A stretch of 61,857 bases of DNA, from positions 1-61,857 of the forward strand of contig JBNGIO010005482.1 in the NCBI GenBank assembly GCA_049999805.1, written 5' to 3'. The DNA is from Folioceros fuciformis (taxonomy: Eukaryota; Anthocerotophyta; Anthocerotopsida; Anthocerotales). The notes beneath the pieces were generated by a model, which did no database searches, was not told where the DNA came from, and worked only from the letters and a program-made list of their open reading frames with translations. The translations under genes were made by a program, and so were the position numbers. Of this stretch, positions 23,401 through 34,987 are shown piece after piece (the stretch's first letter is position 1; every line of letters starts with the position of its first letter).

Positions 23401-25688
23401 GCAACCTCTGTGGAGTGGATGCGCCCAAGGCGATACCTCCCTGCTGCATTTGCCCTGTCAGAGGTGACCCTACATGGCCCAAATTGATTACAATTAGATA
23501 ATTTGTGGATCCTGGCTTCCTTTGCCTGTAAGGAGCTCCTGAACACTGACGAGTTTTCGTTTTCCAGGTGGGGCCATGAAGAAAACAGGTGATGGCCGCT
23601 GGGCACATATTATGTGTGTACTGTGGGTGCCTGGTGAGTGTTTGGAGTGAAGTATTCTGTGTTTATTTAGCTTGCTGGCGCTGTAATCCTGTCCAGCTCA
23701 CCTTGAGTCCCTTGTCACGTTTTGCACAGAAACATCCTTCAAGGATATCTGTAAAATGGAAGAAATTGATGGATTCAGCAAAGTTGACAAGGTTATCATC
23801 TATGTTGTTCCTAGGGCTGAGTTTCATGATTGTTCAGTGGTCTGTAAAGTGAACTGACCTTGTCTGTTTTTGGTATCAGGAGCGTTGGAAGCTCAGCTGC
23901 GGCCTTTGTAAAGTTCCCTATGGGGCTTGCATTCAGGTACACATCGTGACTGCCTTTCCCAGCGATTCTGCGTAGGTTTTAACTAGTTGATTGTCAGCTA
24001 CCCTACTAGGATCTTAAAGCGATTTTATGTGCCTTTCTCAGTGCTCACATTCACACTGTCGAACACCTTTTCATCCTTTGTGTGCACGAGCTGCTGGGTT
24101 CCGCATGGAGGTAAGCCTGTGTCATTGTTTGATTCCTGCATTTCCGATCCCATCCTTTCTGCTAGCTGACTCCCAGGGTGTCAGGGTCTGTGTCCTGGAG
24201 ACCCTTGGTCTCTGAAAGCATTCTGCAAGAAGCATAGACTGCCCGGAACTGATCGGTCCGCGGAGCAAGTCAAATCGCAACAACTGAAGCATCACGCGCT
24301 ATGTGAACAGCAGTTGCCTCAGAATCAGTCGGGGTGTGCTCGGACAGGTATTTATGGAATGTTTGTCTGCAAAGCGAGACGGGGAAGTGTAGGACAGCTA
24401 ACATTGGCGTTCTTTGTTTTCCAGAGCCATACAATCATGCAGCGAGGCGAGGCAGAAGAGAGCCAGAAGCCCTTGCAGCTGCACTTGCAAAGCGAAAGTT
24501 TGTGGAGAATCTTCCTTATGTTATCTCCGGCTGTCGGCAAAACCCTCCGAGTGCGGAGCAAGGAAGACAGAGGACAAGCCTATGGTCTTGGAATTGGAAG
24601 CGTCAGAAAACTGCCAAGCAAGTGGGTGGACAAGAGGTTGTCGTACTTGGACCTTCATGTGACGGTGATGCAGTCCTTTCAATGTCAGAGAGGTATAGGC
24701 GGATGCGTTCGACCGTGGGAGAACGGCTTACTTTTGGTACGGCTGTATGACTACACCTGAATTGCTGTTCGTAATGCGTTTGTATTCTGCACTCAGATTT
24801 TGTTACTAATTTTGTATGAAATATGCAGGCAAGTCGGCGATTCATGGCATGGGAGTGTTCACGAAGAAAGCACACGGTGCCAACGAGATGGTGGGATATT
24901 TGTTTGCAGAGGATTGATGTGGTTGTTTCAATCGGACGCAACTAACGCTGCTACTCCAACTTGCTGGATTTGCAGATAATTGAGTACGCGGGGGAGGTAG
25001 TTAGACAAATTATTGCTGATATCAGGGAACGCCGGTGTTATGACTCTCTTGTGGTAAGTCCCTTCCCGTCTGTGTGCAAGAGTTTTTCTGCGAATCTTCA
25101 AGAGCGATGTACGAGGTGAATAATGTGTTCTTTTGATTTCAGGGTGCGGGCACCTATATGTTTGGCATTGATAGCGAGCGTCATGTGGATGCAACTCGTG
25201 CTGGAAGCTTAGCCCATCTGATCAATCATTCTTGTGAGGTACTGCGCGGGTGGCTCCTAAGTTGATTGTGTCATCTGTGTGCGCTTGGATAAGTCCACCA
25301 AAGTTGCTGACTCAGTCTGGTCACGGAATCGTTTCACAGCCGAACTGTTACTCAAGAGTCATCTTTGCGAGTGGGGACGAGCACATAGTGATCCTGTCGA
25401 AGGAAGAGTTGCCCGCAGGAGTCGAGCTCACGTATGACTACAGGTATTGATGTGCGTGATTTGAGTTTGCGATATCACGTGTCCATTTATTGATGCGAAG
25501 TCGTGTAACATGGTCGGGTCGGCTATCCCTTTGGCAGATTCAACTCAAAGGACGAGTTATTGCCCTGCTACTGCGGAAAAGCCGGTTGTCGGGGCTCCGT
25601 GAATATCACCGAGAACTCGGACGACGAGTGTACTATTGTCGTTCCAAGGTCTAAACTTGTAAAGTGGATTCCAGACAGTGTACCATAA
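20439..25688 (+). CDS. ATX1: Trithorax-type histone H3 lysine-4 methyltransferase, ATX1/ATX2 clade
   Basis: A chromatin protein that methylates histone H3 Lys4 and supports active transcription. Many exons are joined by short introns. In order they encode: a basic N-terminus (first exon ends at 20887); a Tudor-like DUF with [18 protein letters not shown] (about 20985-21310); a PWWP domain with [18 protein letters not shown] (21515-21670); FYRN (22272-22400, [15 protein letters not shown]) and FYRC (about 22710-22870, [15 protein letters not shown]); a PHD finger (23075-23460, [21 protein letters not shown]); an extended PHD (23460-24120, [14 protein letters not shown] to [16 protein letters not shown]); the SET domain (24830-25555, [38 protein letters not shown]); and a post-SET Cys cluster ([12 protein letters not shown]). 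It ends at TAA 25686-25688. The layout is that of plant ATX1 and ATX2 rather than the ATX3-5 branch. Which of the two is closer is not resolved. The ATG at 20439 is chosen for its basic start; 20268 is an upstream in-frame alternative. Confidence 0.92.
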
Positions 25689-26937
25689 AGTTTTGTATTT
25701 GAAGCTTGGCACTGCTGGAGGGGCGTATTCGGGAAGAGGTTTGTAGGAGAACGTGTTGATTCTTCCATGTCCACTACAATTTTGAGCCTCGCAAGTGGAG
25801 CCTCTCGGTGGACACGCAATTGTAAAACTTCGATTCTTGGTCGCCACCCATGACGTGTATGGATGGTTGGTGGCCCATTCTTTTACATATGTAATGTAAT
25901 GTAATGTATTGCGAATCTGTTTTCTCACTTGAGCTGCGCATGGGAGCAGGAGGTGATGTGGTTTACTGTCAGCTGTCTGCGGAAGAGATGATGGACCACG
26001 GAAAGGCTAGGCTGCAATACAAGTGCTTCACTGCAGCAGCACAGGGGTACGAAGAATCTCATCTGATTTCAGTCTCGGTCGAAGTGTCTTCTCCCACGTG
26101 TACATCTGTGTGGTGGGTACCCATCTCGGCTGCATACCGCACCTGGTCGGTGATGGGGGTGGTTTGCTTGTGTGTTTGAACTTTGCTTGGCCTGGGCCTG
26201 TTTCCCGTGTGCGTCGTCCTGGACTGGACTGAAGTGGTTGTTTTTTTTGTTTTTGTTAAGCATGTCGTTTGTGTTTGGTTAGAGAAAAGTGGCAGTGCTG
26301 GATGTGTGATAGCTTCCTTGTCTTTCCCGCGGCAAAAGAGCCCTTTTGGTTATACAGCATGTAACTTGTGTGGCAGTCTCATGATGAGCGGCTACTACGG
26401 GTATTCATCCGGGTGGTGCTCGTCTTATCGCCTTCCGTCATAGCCGCTTGCTTCTTGATCTTGGAACAACCCCAAGGCGTCCAGGTGCCCAGGAGCCCTG
26501 CCCTGACTGCGTCTGCGTTTGAACTTCACACTGTACTTTTGCATGCATCTGGATCTGGTACGTGACCTAAATCCATGCGCTTCATCACCCCGCCATTTCC
26601 TACTACTAAGCTTCAACGGTAGACTAGGGCATTTGCTGTTCTGTTGCCATCAGGGAGGGTGTAGATGTGTACCACGTGATCACTTGGAGCTCCCTGTCTG
26701 GCCCACTTTCTCCAAGCCCTCCAAGGTTAGTAGGTTGGTCTGCTGTGCCAACTAGAAGCACGGGCATCCACGGGCGACCTGCAAATGCTTTGTGAGATTC
26801 CCCTCTGCTACATGGCAGCTGGCATCCCCGCAACCCTTCCTTGCTTCTGTTGCTCGTTTCTTTCTTTTCCTTCCTTCTCTTCCTTCTCTTCCTTCTCCTG
26901 TTTTCTGGGTTGTCGTAGATTTTGGCGTCAGCCTTCC

Positions 26938-26978
26938 ATCCTTGCCTGGCCTGGCCTGACCTGACCTGACCTGACCTC
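26938..26978. repeat. CCTGG/CCTGA pentamer repeat
   Basis: Eight or so consecutive five-base units, CCTGG then CCTGA, in tandem. Confidence 0.75.
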
Positions 26979-27177
26979 GCCTCATCATCAGCCAGCTCTC
27001 GTCTCGGTAAATTTCGTGCTTTTTTTTACTTGGCTTTGCATCAATTGGGTCTTCCATGGAGCCTGCGTCTCACCCCACAGCTCCCATGTACGGAACGTGC
27101 AGTGCCGAAGTAGTCGTTGGGCGGGTCAGTCGTCACCAGCCTTCTCTTCCACGCGGCTGTTCACGGGGATCTCGTAC

Positions 27178-27204
27178 ACAACATACATACATACATACAT
27201 ACAT
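27178..27204. repeat. (ACAT)n microsatellite
   Basis: Six consecutive ACAT units. Confidence 0.9.
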
Positions 27205-28035
27205 AACTGGCTCCAAACCAATTATGTGTCTGTGTACTATGTATGCAGTAGCTGAGGTTTTGCATTGCGGATAAGATAAATCCGCCAGCGTGTTCCGAAC
27301 CTTTTTCTGACTATGCATATCCACGTCTGGACACGGGATCCGAACGTCGCCGTTTCGAGACTGTACCTCTCCTGGCGAAATGGCGTTACTTCAACTTCCC
27401 CGGGCCAACCCTTTCGCCGTACCTGATGTCGTACCTAGCAGGTCTGTGGGAGAGAGGTTAGGCCCATGTTTTCCTCTCACTAGAGATCCATACCAAAACG
27501 GAGTTTAAGGTTGATCTTCTCCTCCATAACAAAGTACATATTCATTTGCATAACAGAAGATTTTATTCTTGTTTATGATGTTGGCTAGTTATATCTTGTC
27601 ATTGTTATGCGGGTTGAGCCAACCCATTAAAAGAGACAAGAACAAAGGGAGCTAGCCGGGTGGATGCCTATGTTCAAACTTTATATATGCATATAATCAT
27701 AAACTTTAGTTCTTATAAAATTCATGTTTATATTATTTTTTAAAAATATTATAGCTATAATAAATTATTATTACTTGTAATATAATATTATTTTAATTGA
27801 TAATTTAATTTACTTTAATGATTTTAAATAAATTTTATAATAAATGGGAAGGAGGAAAAAAGAAAAGGTTAGAATGCAGTACCCTTTGCCCACTTGATAC
27901 ACCCTCCATATGAGCTTAAGAAACACATAGTAAGTTGAACCCGAAGTAAGCCACATTAATACTAGGTAATGGGCAAGTTTCACTACTTTAGAAAAGTTAG
28001 TTCTAAAGCAAAGAATTTTTTTTTTTGTTTTCTTT

Positions 28036-28458
28036 TCATGTGTGATATCTTCCTGTAGTCTTCTTCTTAGGTGGAGGTGTGGAACTACTCAAAGAACTTT
28101 GTGTTATTTTCTTGCCCATGTAAAACTGTGGCATTATTCGCACATTTTCTTGACCAAATTCTTTGATGTACATTTCCAATAANNNNNNNNNNTCCAATAA
28201 GCTTTTGGGAAACTTAACAAGAAGATCCCAATACGAAATCCAGTCTTGTCGCTCTAGGCTCTCTCCTGGTATAGCATCCCATCTTACTAAAAAATCAGTG
28301 AACAAGTACTTACTCAATGCCTTTGTTCTATGTGTGATTATTCTATCAGGAGGTGCAACTTGTTCCATACTTGGGTTAAGATTAAGACCAAAAGGTTCAT
28401 CAACTTGAATTATTTTAGATGGATGCTTATCTAACTCACTCATCATGATTCCAGCCAA
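28036..28458 (-). pseudogene. Chromodomain-like C-terminal fragment of a Ty3/gypsy (chromovirus) polyprotein
   Basis: The minus-strand frame reads PPDRIITHRTKALSKYLF, then FLVRWDAIPGESLERQDWIS, then LVKFPKS. This resembles the chromodomain pattern seen at the C-terminus of chromovirus integrases (FLVKWKGxPxxxxTWE). The aromatic-cage match is partial. No integrase, reverse transcriptase or LTR is visible around it, so at most it is a remnant. A 10-N gap (28183-28192) lies within the frame. Confidence 0.45.
28183..28192. other. Assembly gap of 10 N
   Basis: Ten N bases are flanked on both sides by the same eight bases TCCAATAA. This suggests two contig ends that overlap but were joined with a placeholder gap. 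The true sequence may have no gap here. Confidence 0.95.
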
Positions 28459-28797
28459 TGCATACCCTTTTCTATGAAAAAATTGTACTCATAGATTAGC
28501 TTGTGACCTGACCTCTCAACATATGCACCAGACATATGAAACGTTAATTTTCATGTCCTGTAATAGACTTCAAAAATCAACATTAGGCTTGTGATTTGTG
28601 ATTAGGCTTGTGATTTGTGACTAGTGATTACGTTTATGTGTATTTTTCTAAAAGTAAAAAAATATCATTTTAGAATTTCATCATCCTTTGCAAGCAAATA
28701 GTTTAAGAAACTTATATTCTAACAAAATTTTAAAACAAGTATTGTATTTACTTGGAGTTTAGAATAAACAATTCAAGAACTCATAGGCACATCTCTA

Positions 28798-30524
28798 ATG
28801 TCGGAGTTTGGAGAGAATATGCTGCAAAATACAGCACATGTGCCATTCTTAAAGGAGTATGTTTTGAAGAGGTTAACTAATCAGGTGACTGGTGAACAAT
28901 CAAGTTACCCTATTTTACGTCCATGGCCACGAGGTACTATAAACTTACTCCTTCATCTTAACCTTAATATGATGCATGAATTTGCACTACAATGCAATGA
29001 AGAAATATAGTGAAAAAAGTCATTCAAATATTTTTTTAAAAAATTATTATTATTATTATTATTCTTATTCTAGAAATAAATAACAAATAATTTGGTGGAT
29101 ATTAGGGCACTGATTTTATTTGGCATTCCACAGGGTCTATGGTGTTGAAAAAACATCAAAGCACGACACGAAGTGATCCTCGATTAATTGTTGACATTAA
29201 TTGGTCCATAGACCCTAATACTATATGGCGGGAGCTGCATCCCAACACAAGAGAGGTATTTATTTAAAGTAATAATAATGGTAATAAGAGTAGGGTGTGA
29301 TTTACAAACTTATTAACGACTAGTTTTGTTTTAGGTTAAGTATTATGTATTTGCAGGTAAGAGGTGGTCTGTTGTAAATCCTTTTAATTTCAAAAATAGC
29401 GTACAATTAAAAGAATCAGTGGAATATATTCTCTCGCAATTGATAAAATTTTACTTGGAGGATTACATACTACGAGGTTACACATTCGGAGACAACAATG
29501 CATTGGAGGAGGACCATATTTTAAACTATGGAGAGAAAGATATATACATAAGTTGTCAAGCAAAACCCGAATCGTTGTATATTTATTTTTTCTTCGAAGC
29601 GCTCGGCGCTTATGAAAATTATCCTTTTCAAGAAAAAGATCACGAAGGTGGTTAAGTGGATGTTGTTTAAGCACATAAGCAACGGAAGATCCATATATCC
29701 TCCACTTGAAGCAACCAACATGTTTGGACATACAAACATAAGACTGGTTCTTAAGCATGTTCTTTTCTAAGCATTGTTGTTGTTGTTGTTGCATTTTGTT
29801 AAAAATGTGTTTGTAGCTCATGTAGGAGTAATCTTACAAGGTGGGTGACCTTGGCATCACAGGTGTGTTTATTGTAAGAGAGCTTCTAGAAGATGGAGTG
29901 GACGTTGGATTTACGAACAAGCGGCATGTGATTACCTTATACTATGGTGAACGAACAGCAATGGAGAGGATTAATGAGAAACGACAAGTGGTTTGGACGT
30001 GGATGTTTGCTATAGACCCACGAGAAGGCTTTTTGGATCCTCCTTGTACTCGGGCTACTGAGCATCCTACTTCTTATAGAGTTGTGGAAGGAGAAGGGGG
30101 TCCGTTTCTCGAAATGCTCTACACTGATCAGACGATGGCAGTCATTATACAACGGATTCTAGGTGAAGGAGGACCTTTTCTTATAGCTTATCCCCAGTAT
30201 CCTAGGGCTGGATTAGCTAAGATCTTACCACAAATGGTGAGTCTTATCATTTCTATTTGGGTTCATAATGTGGGTTCACAAACATTTCGCATGCAGTTGC
30301 ATACTGGGCGATATGTGTTCTCCTTTGATAAACCGCATCCCAAGGCTTGGATGATCGTCGAAGTGAAGACATATAGTCGTTGTAGTGCAATGCATCCTTG
30401 GTCAATCAGTGATCTTCAAGAAACTCTTCGTATAGCTCCTGCTGGATCCAATCCAGAAGATGACCAACATCTTAGAGACAGAGTTAGTAGAAAGCTTGAA
30501 TATGTCATAGAAGAGGTTGATTAA
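28798..30524 (+). CDS. Unrecognised spliced gene in the AT-rich island
   Basis: I do not recognise this protein. Exons that fit GT-AG rules and phase are 28798-28933, 29134-29255, 29335-29476, 29863-30236 and 30297-30524. Joined they give 1002 bases, 333 residues, with no internal stop. A stronger donor (GTAAGA) at 29357 would shorten exon 3 and give 293 residues. If exon 3 is not spliced, the first three exons end at TAA 29655 as a 192-residue protein. The first intron (200 bases) lies between PWPR and GSMVLKK; the last (60 bases) is a multiple of three and stays open if retained. The start ATG begins MSEFGENMLQNTAH. The protein is soluble in appearance, rich in aromatic residues, with no signal peptide or membrane segment. 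Distinctive stretches are RLIVDINWSIDPNTIWREL, GGPFLEMLYTDQTMAVIIQR and KAWMIVEVKTYSR. Continuous phase across five exons argues for a real or recently active gene. Confidence 0.55.
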
Positions 30525-30855
30525 ATTTTGGAACCACACATCACTGAATTATGAACAATGTGTGTCAACATACAAGCTATAGCTGTATTGTTCTTTGTTT
30601 CACTTGATTCCTTCTTGTTTTTTCTTTCCATTGCTTGAATTTGCATGCTTAAATTCTTCGTGAGCTTAAAAGAGAGAAGAAGAGCTATTAAAAAAAGTGT
30701 AGAACATAACATCACACTCAAAACATGTTGATAATCCCTATGGTCACAAACATGAAATCCAAAATGCTTGTTTACTTCGTCTTGAAGTCCCCTCAATCTT
30801 GCTTGGAGAAGGTCCACTTCATCACCCAACAAAATTACATCAAAGACCTATTGCA
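30521..30855 (-). CDS. Possible terminal exon encoding a coiled coil and one membrane segment
   Basis: The minus strand reads VDLLQARLRGLQDEVNKHF (heptad-like), then HRDYQHVLSVM, then the hydrophobic segment LCSTLFLIALLLSF, then a basic tail. A plausible acceptor (ATAG) precedes the frame at about 30855 and there is no convincing ATG, so it looks like the last exon of a spliced gene whose upstream exons I cannot find in the AT-rich DNA up to 31550. It overlaps the 3' end of the plus-strand gene by four bases. It could be a chance frame. Confidence 0.3.
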
Positions 30856-31560
30856 AGCTTAGGGCATCCAACCATGCAAGTAAGCTAGTTTCTTGGAATG
30901 CAAATTTTTTACATGAAAAAAAGTAAACGTCTACTCTAGAAGGTATAGGAGGAGTTTCCCACAATGGTTTAAACAACCACAATGGTTTAAACAACTCAAC
31001 ATGTTGAAGAAAGCGTATTAGCAGAATTGTGTAGCATGAAAGGGATAGGAAGCATCAAAATCACAATGGTTAACAAAACCACTCTTCCATGTTTATAAGA
31101 TCAACCCTATTTTTCCCAAAGATTCATAGATGATTCATAGAGAAGACTACAATGACTCAACATTGCTTAACATACTCAAGTTGTAAGTTGTTTTAAAGAG
31201 AATTATACATATTTCTTTTAAATTAAATTTATTTAATGAGACAGAGAATTTCTCACATCTGATGCTCACAAGACTCAAGAAATATTATAGCACAAGAGAA
31301 TTAATCAACTAAGATGTTTAAATACCAAGATAATATAGAACTGAAAAAGCATTCATTGTGATTAAATTATATCAAATATATAAGAAAAAAAAGCTTGTAT
31401 ATATTTTGTTTGTTGAGGCAAATCTCTCTTTTGCTCCATGGATAGCATGCTGGAGAGCATAAAATAATATACAGATATAAATTATAGTATATAGGAAAAT
31501 ATATATGTATATAATTTCAGCATTTGTTTTTTGCTATTGGATCTCTTTTTGTACGTAAGT

Positions 31561-32477
31561 TTTATCAAGATTTCGGGTCCTCCGTCAGGAATATTTATTC
31601 CGCCTCGTAAGCTCAGCCGAGGATAGATAATGTGGGAAACCGGTTATACGATTATGGGCGAATGGGGAGGACGGCCCGTGATGACAGGAAGTTACGCCGC
31701 CGCGGTTTCGCCGATTCGCCGATTCGCCGATCGAGGTCCAAGATGGCAAGAGGGCAACGGGCGGACCAGACGACGTGGCTTTGGCACCAGCCGACATCCC
31801 ACGTGGCACCGAAGTGTCATGCAGGATCCATTGCCCGTCAGTGGCCAAATGTTGGAGGCCGCCTGCTCTGTCTCTTGTCGATCTGCTCTCCGGGGACGGA
31901 CATCGCCCAACACCGAAGACGGACATCGCGGAAGGCCAAAGATTGCGCTTGGACGATGGAACCGTGGAGAATGGATTCGCCTCCCGCACAGTGGGCTTGA
32001 TTTCGGCAGGAAGGTTGTGTCGTTGCAGTTTGTGTATGGAATTGCGTCGAGCTGTGACCTGACATTGCAATTTGCGCCAGAAGTGGTATGTGTGAAGGAG
32101 GGAGATTGCGCTTTGTTATTTCCTTTCTCGGATTGGCGTCTTGTGTGGTGTGAAGAGCGTTGGATGGACTGGCGTCTGACAGTACTGTGTGTTTTTCTCG
32201 TTTGGCGGTAGTCTGAGGTTTTTGCATTGGATGTGTGTTCGGAAATTGGCTGTGGCTGTGGCTGTGCCTGTGCCTGTGTTGACCTAGGTCTCACCGTTGT
32301 AGTACTGCTGTGACCGCAGTTGGGAAGGTTTGTTGGTTACTTGTTTCGTTTGTAGCTGCTGAAGCTGAGGGTTCAGAGGGGAGCTGAGCTGAGGTTAGGG
32401 GAGTACCGGTGCGTGTTAGTGTGCGGTGAGGAGGCGCAGATCGGGTGGAGAACTGGAGGTTGTTTGGGGAGGGAGGG
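31561..32477. promoter_or_regulatory. PKP1 upstream region with a G-box
   Basis: Base composition returns to GC-rich here. A perfect G-box CACGTG lies at 31800-31805 within CCCACGTGGC, the ABRE/G-box form bound by plant bZIP and bHLH factors, about 670 bases before the PKP1 start. Three CGATTCGC-type repeats lie at about 31708-31733. Open frames on both strands between 31585 and 32294 have no recognisable domain and are taken as leader or promoter. Confidence 0.4.
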
Positions 32478-34987
32478 ATGGAGTGTTTGCGCATGAGCAT
32501 GGTGGTGCCTCCGGCCTCCTCCTTGCATGGGGAATTGGCGGGCCAGGGAGTTGGGAGTAGCCTGTGCTTGTTTCCCTCAAAGAAAGCCCGAGGGGGCTGC
32601 CTCTCGAAATGCCGCCTTGTGCAGCCTGCGGCAGTGGCTCGCAAAGACGGGGTAAGTGGCAATGATGCGGGATTTGGGAGGCCGGAAATGGCGGGTGTTG
32701 TGGAGGAGCCTTACTGGCCTGTTAAGGCTGCAACTCTGGAGGCCCTGGAGGTGGACACAGTTGCGGAAGCGGTGATGAGGGAGAACGGGTACCGGAGTAC
32801 CAGGAGGACCAAGCTTGTGTGCACGATTGGGCCTGCTTCATGTAGTTTCGACCAGCTCACGGCTTTGGCCGTAGGAGGCATGAACGTTGCTAGGCTCAAT
32901 ATGTGCCATGGTACTCGAGCGTGGCATTTGGAGGTGATCCAGAAAATTCGAAGGCTGAATGACGAAAAGGGCTTCTCGGTGGCCGTGATGGTAGACACGG
33001 AAGGAACTGAAATTCACATGGGAGACTTGGGGGGCGCGTCGTCTGCGAAAGCTGAGGTCACCACTGCGCAGCCCACTGTGCGCTCGCTTAAACGTCCTTG
33101 CTGTTTCTCATCTGGTTGTGAGTATTGAATTTTGCATGTGCCTTCCTCAGGAGGGTGAGGAGTGGACGTTCACAGTCCGTGGTCAGGAAACAGCCTCCCC
33201 TCGAACTATTTACGTAAATTATGAAGCATTTGCAGAAGGTGAGAAGCTGTAGTCACTACAGTCGTCAGTCGAAGATTAGACTTCTTTTCCTTTCTGGTGC
33301 ACAGTTGTTGTATCCGCCGTGGAAGTTGAGCGGGGTGGCGTTGTGACAAACGGCGTGATACTGTGATGCATAGCTGCTCTCATTGGGGACGAGGTGGTCG
33401 TGGATGGCGGAATGGCGAGGTTTGAAGTCTTTGATAAGATTGGACCAGATGTGAAGTGCCGAGTTAGTGATCATGGTTTGCTCTTGCCTAGAGCAAATCT
33501 GACGTTTTGGAGAAATGGCCATTTAGTCCATGATCGAAACGACATGCTTCCGACACTGTCATCCAAGGTATGCTCTTGTGCATTCGGTGACACAATGTCT
33601 GCCAGTAATTTTTTTCCTACCGTTTACCTTGACTGCCGATTGGACCTGATGTTACCGTTATACTAGTTACTCTTACCAGGAACTCCTTCCCTTGCAACAA
33701 CACTGGGATATTCTGCTGCCAACAGATCTGAGTATCGTTTGAGCCTGACTTTTCAAGTTGCTTCTCGCTGTCCAGGACTGGCTGGACATCGATTTCGCTA
33801 TCGCCGAAAAAGTGGACTTCATTGCCATATCTTTTGTTAAGTCAGCTGATGTTGTTAAGCATCTTAAAAGCTACATTGCTGCTCGCTCTGCTGAAGGGTA
33901 CGAGTTGTCTTGGTTGTGTGCTTGGTAGGTGCCATATGGCAGATGCAAAGAACACTACTGACATTAAAACTTGGCAAGCTTCTTTCATCTGCAGGTCTAT
34001 CGGCGTTTTTGCAAAACTGGAAAGCGGTGAATCATTAAGGAACTTGGAAGAAATTATCCAATTTTCCGACGGAGCCATGGTGGCCAGAGGAGACTTAGGA
34101 GCTCAGATTCCGCTTGAAATGGTTCCTTCCGTACAGCAAGAGATAGTGCGGATATGCCGGGAGCTGAACAAGCCTGTGATTGTGGCTTCACAGCTTCTGG
34201 ACTCGATGATTGAATACCCAACACCTACTAGGGCTGAGGTATGTTACATGACATCATCTGCTCAAAAGGTACTTTCGGAAGGTGAAGCTTGGCCGATTGG
34301 TGTGGTAACTTGCACGTTTGTTTTGTCCTACTTCTCGTGTCAGGTTGCGGATGTGTCCGATGCGGTCAGACAGCGTGCGGACGCCTTGATGCTCTCAGGA
34401 GAATCCGCGATGGGTCTTTTTCCAGAGAAGGCACTGAGTGTTCTACGAACCGTGAGCCTCCGAATGGAGCAGAGCTGCCGTGAACAGAAGCACTTCGAGT
34501 CTCTCCACCTTCCCGAATTATCGACTACATGGACCGAACGAGTATCGGAGCAAATATGCACCTCAGCTGCCCTCATGGGTGAGTCCGTGTCTTAAGCGCA
34601 AATGTTGGTCATTGCGCTGTCGTGTTTATCATACATGACGAGTTGTTCCTGGCTGTGACAGCCAACACGCTGGACGTAGATGCCATCTTCGTGTACACGA
34701 GGAGAGGCTACATGGCCTCTCTCCTGTCCAGATGTCGTCCCGACTGTCCCATTTTTGCCTTCACCGAATCCAAGAGCGTCCGGCAGCGACTCAACATTCA
34801 ATGGGGCCTCATTCCTTTCCGCCTGGATTTCTCCGAGAACATGGAGGACAGCCTTCAGCGAACCTTCGCCTTGCTCACGTCCCGAGGGATGATCAAATCC
34901 GGAGACTTGGTCATTGCCGTGTCCGACATCTCCCCACCCTGTCAAGCAGAGATGCTGCAGTCAATCCAGGTCCGCAGGGTCCCTTGA
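32478..34987 (+). CDS. PKP1: Plastidial pyruvate kinase, alpha subunit (PKP1-like)
   Basis: Converts phosphoenolpyruvate and ADP to pyruvate and ATP in plastids, feeding fatty-acid synthesis; the alpha subunit works with beta subunits. Seven exons join in frame: 32478-33056, 33151-33238, 33374-33567, 33776-33897, 33994-34238, 34344-34578 and 34662-34987. The start ATG gives a Ser/Arg-rich transit peptide of about 70 residues. Family blocks are [78 protein letters not shown] (active-site Lys), [24 protein letters not shown] (metal-binding), [20 protein letters not shown] and [12 protein letters not shown]. The C-terminal domain has the Rossmann-like [20 protein letters not shown] and ends SIQVRRVP. 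The [13 protein letters not shown] variants are those of the PKP1 branch, not cytosolic enzymes. Near the end an extra ISPPCQAE lies between VSD and MLQS. Confidence 0.94.

Larger units (their letters stand above)
25689..27480. other. Region downstream of ATX, no gene recognised
   Basis: The first few hundred bases are probably 3' UTR. Short frames occur (for example 25904-26179) without recognisable domains. A CCTGACCTGG pentamer repeat lies at 26938-26978 and an (ACAT)n microsatellite at 27178-27204. The base composition drops steeply to AT-rich after about 27480. Confidence 0.5.
27480..31560. other. AT-rich island
   Basis: Roughly 4 kb of strongly AT-rich DNA with A/T homopolymers and an (ATT)n run at 29043-29065 separates two GC-balanced regions. 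Both edges are abrupt. I found no terminal inverted repeats, LTR pair or obvious target duplication at the edges. It carries a chromodomain remnant, an unrecognised spliced gene and a coiled-coil/membrane frame. Its codon use differs from that of the flanking genes and it contains an assembly gap, so an inserted segment or a scaffolding join are both possible. Confidence 0.8.

Noticed and set aside
28555-28640. Short GGCTTGTGATTTGTGA repeats
   Set aside because: Only two or three imperfect units of AT-rich sequence, not enough to call a meaningful array.
27480-31560. Insertion of a large DNA virus (giant endogenous virus) as the source of the AT-rich island
   Set aside because: The gene in it needs several spliceosomal introns, and no viral hallmark gene such as a capsid protein, packaging ATPase or DNA polymerase is visible.
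31585-32294. Frames of 95-200 codons on both strands upstream of PKP1
   Set aside because: Several overlapping frames in GC-rich DNA with none resembling a protein; the region is better read as promoter and leader.
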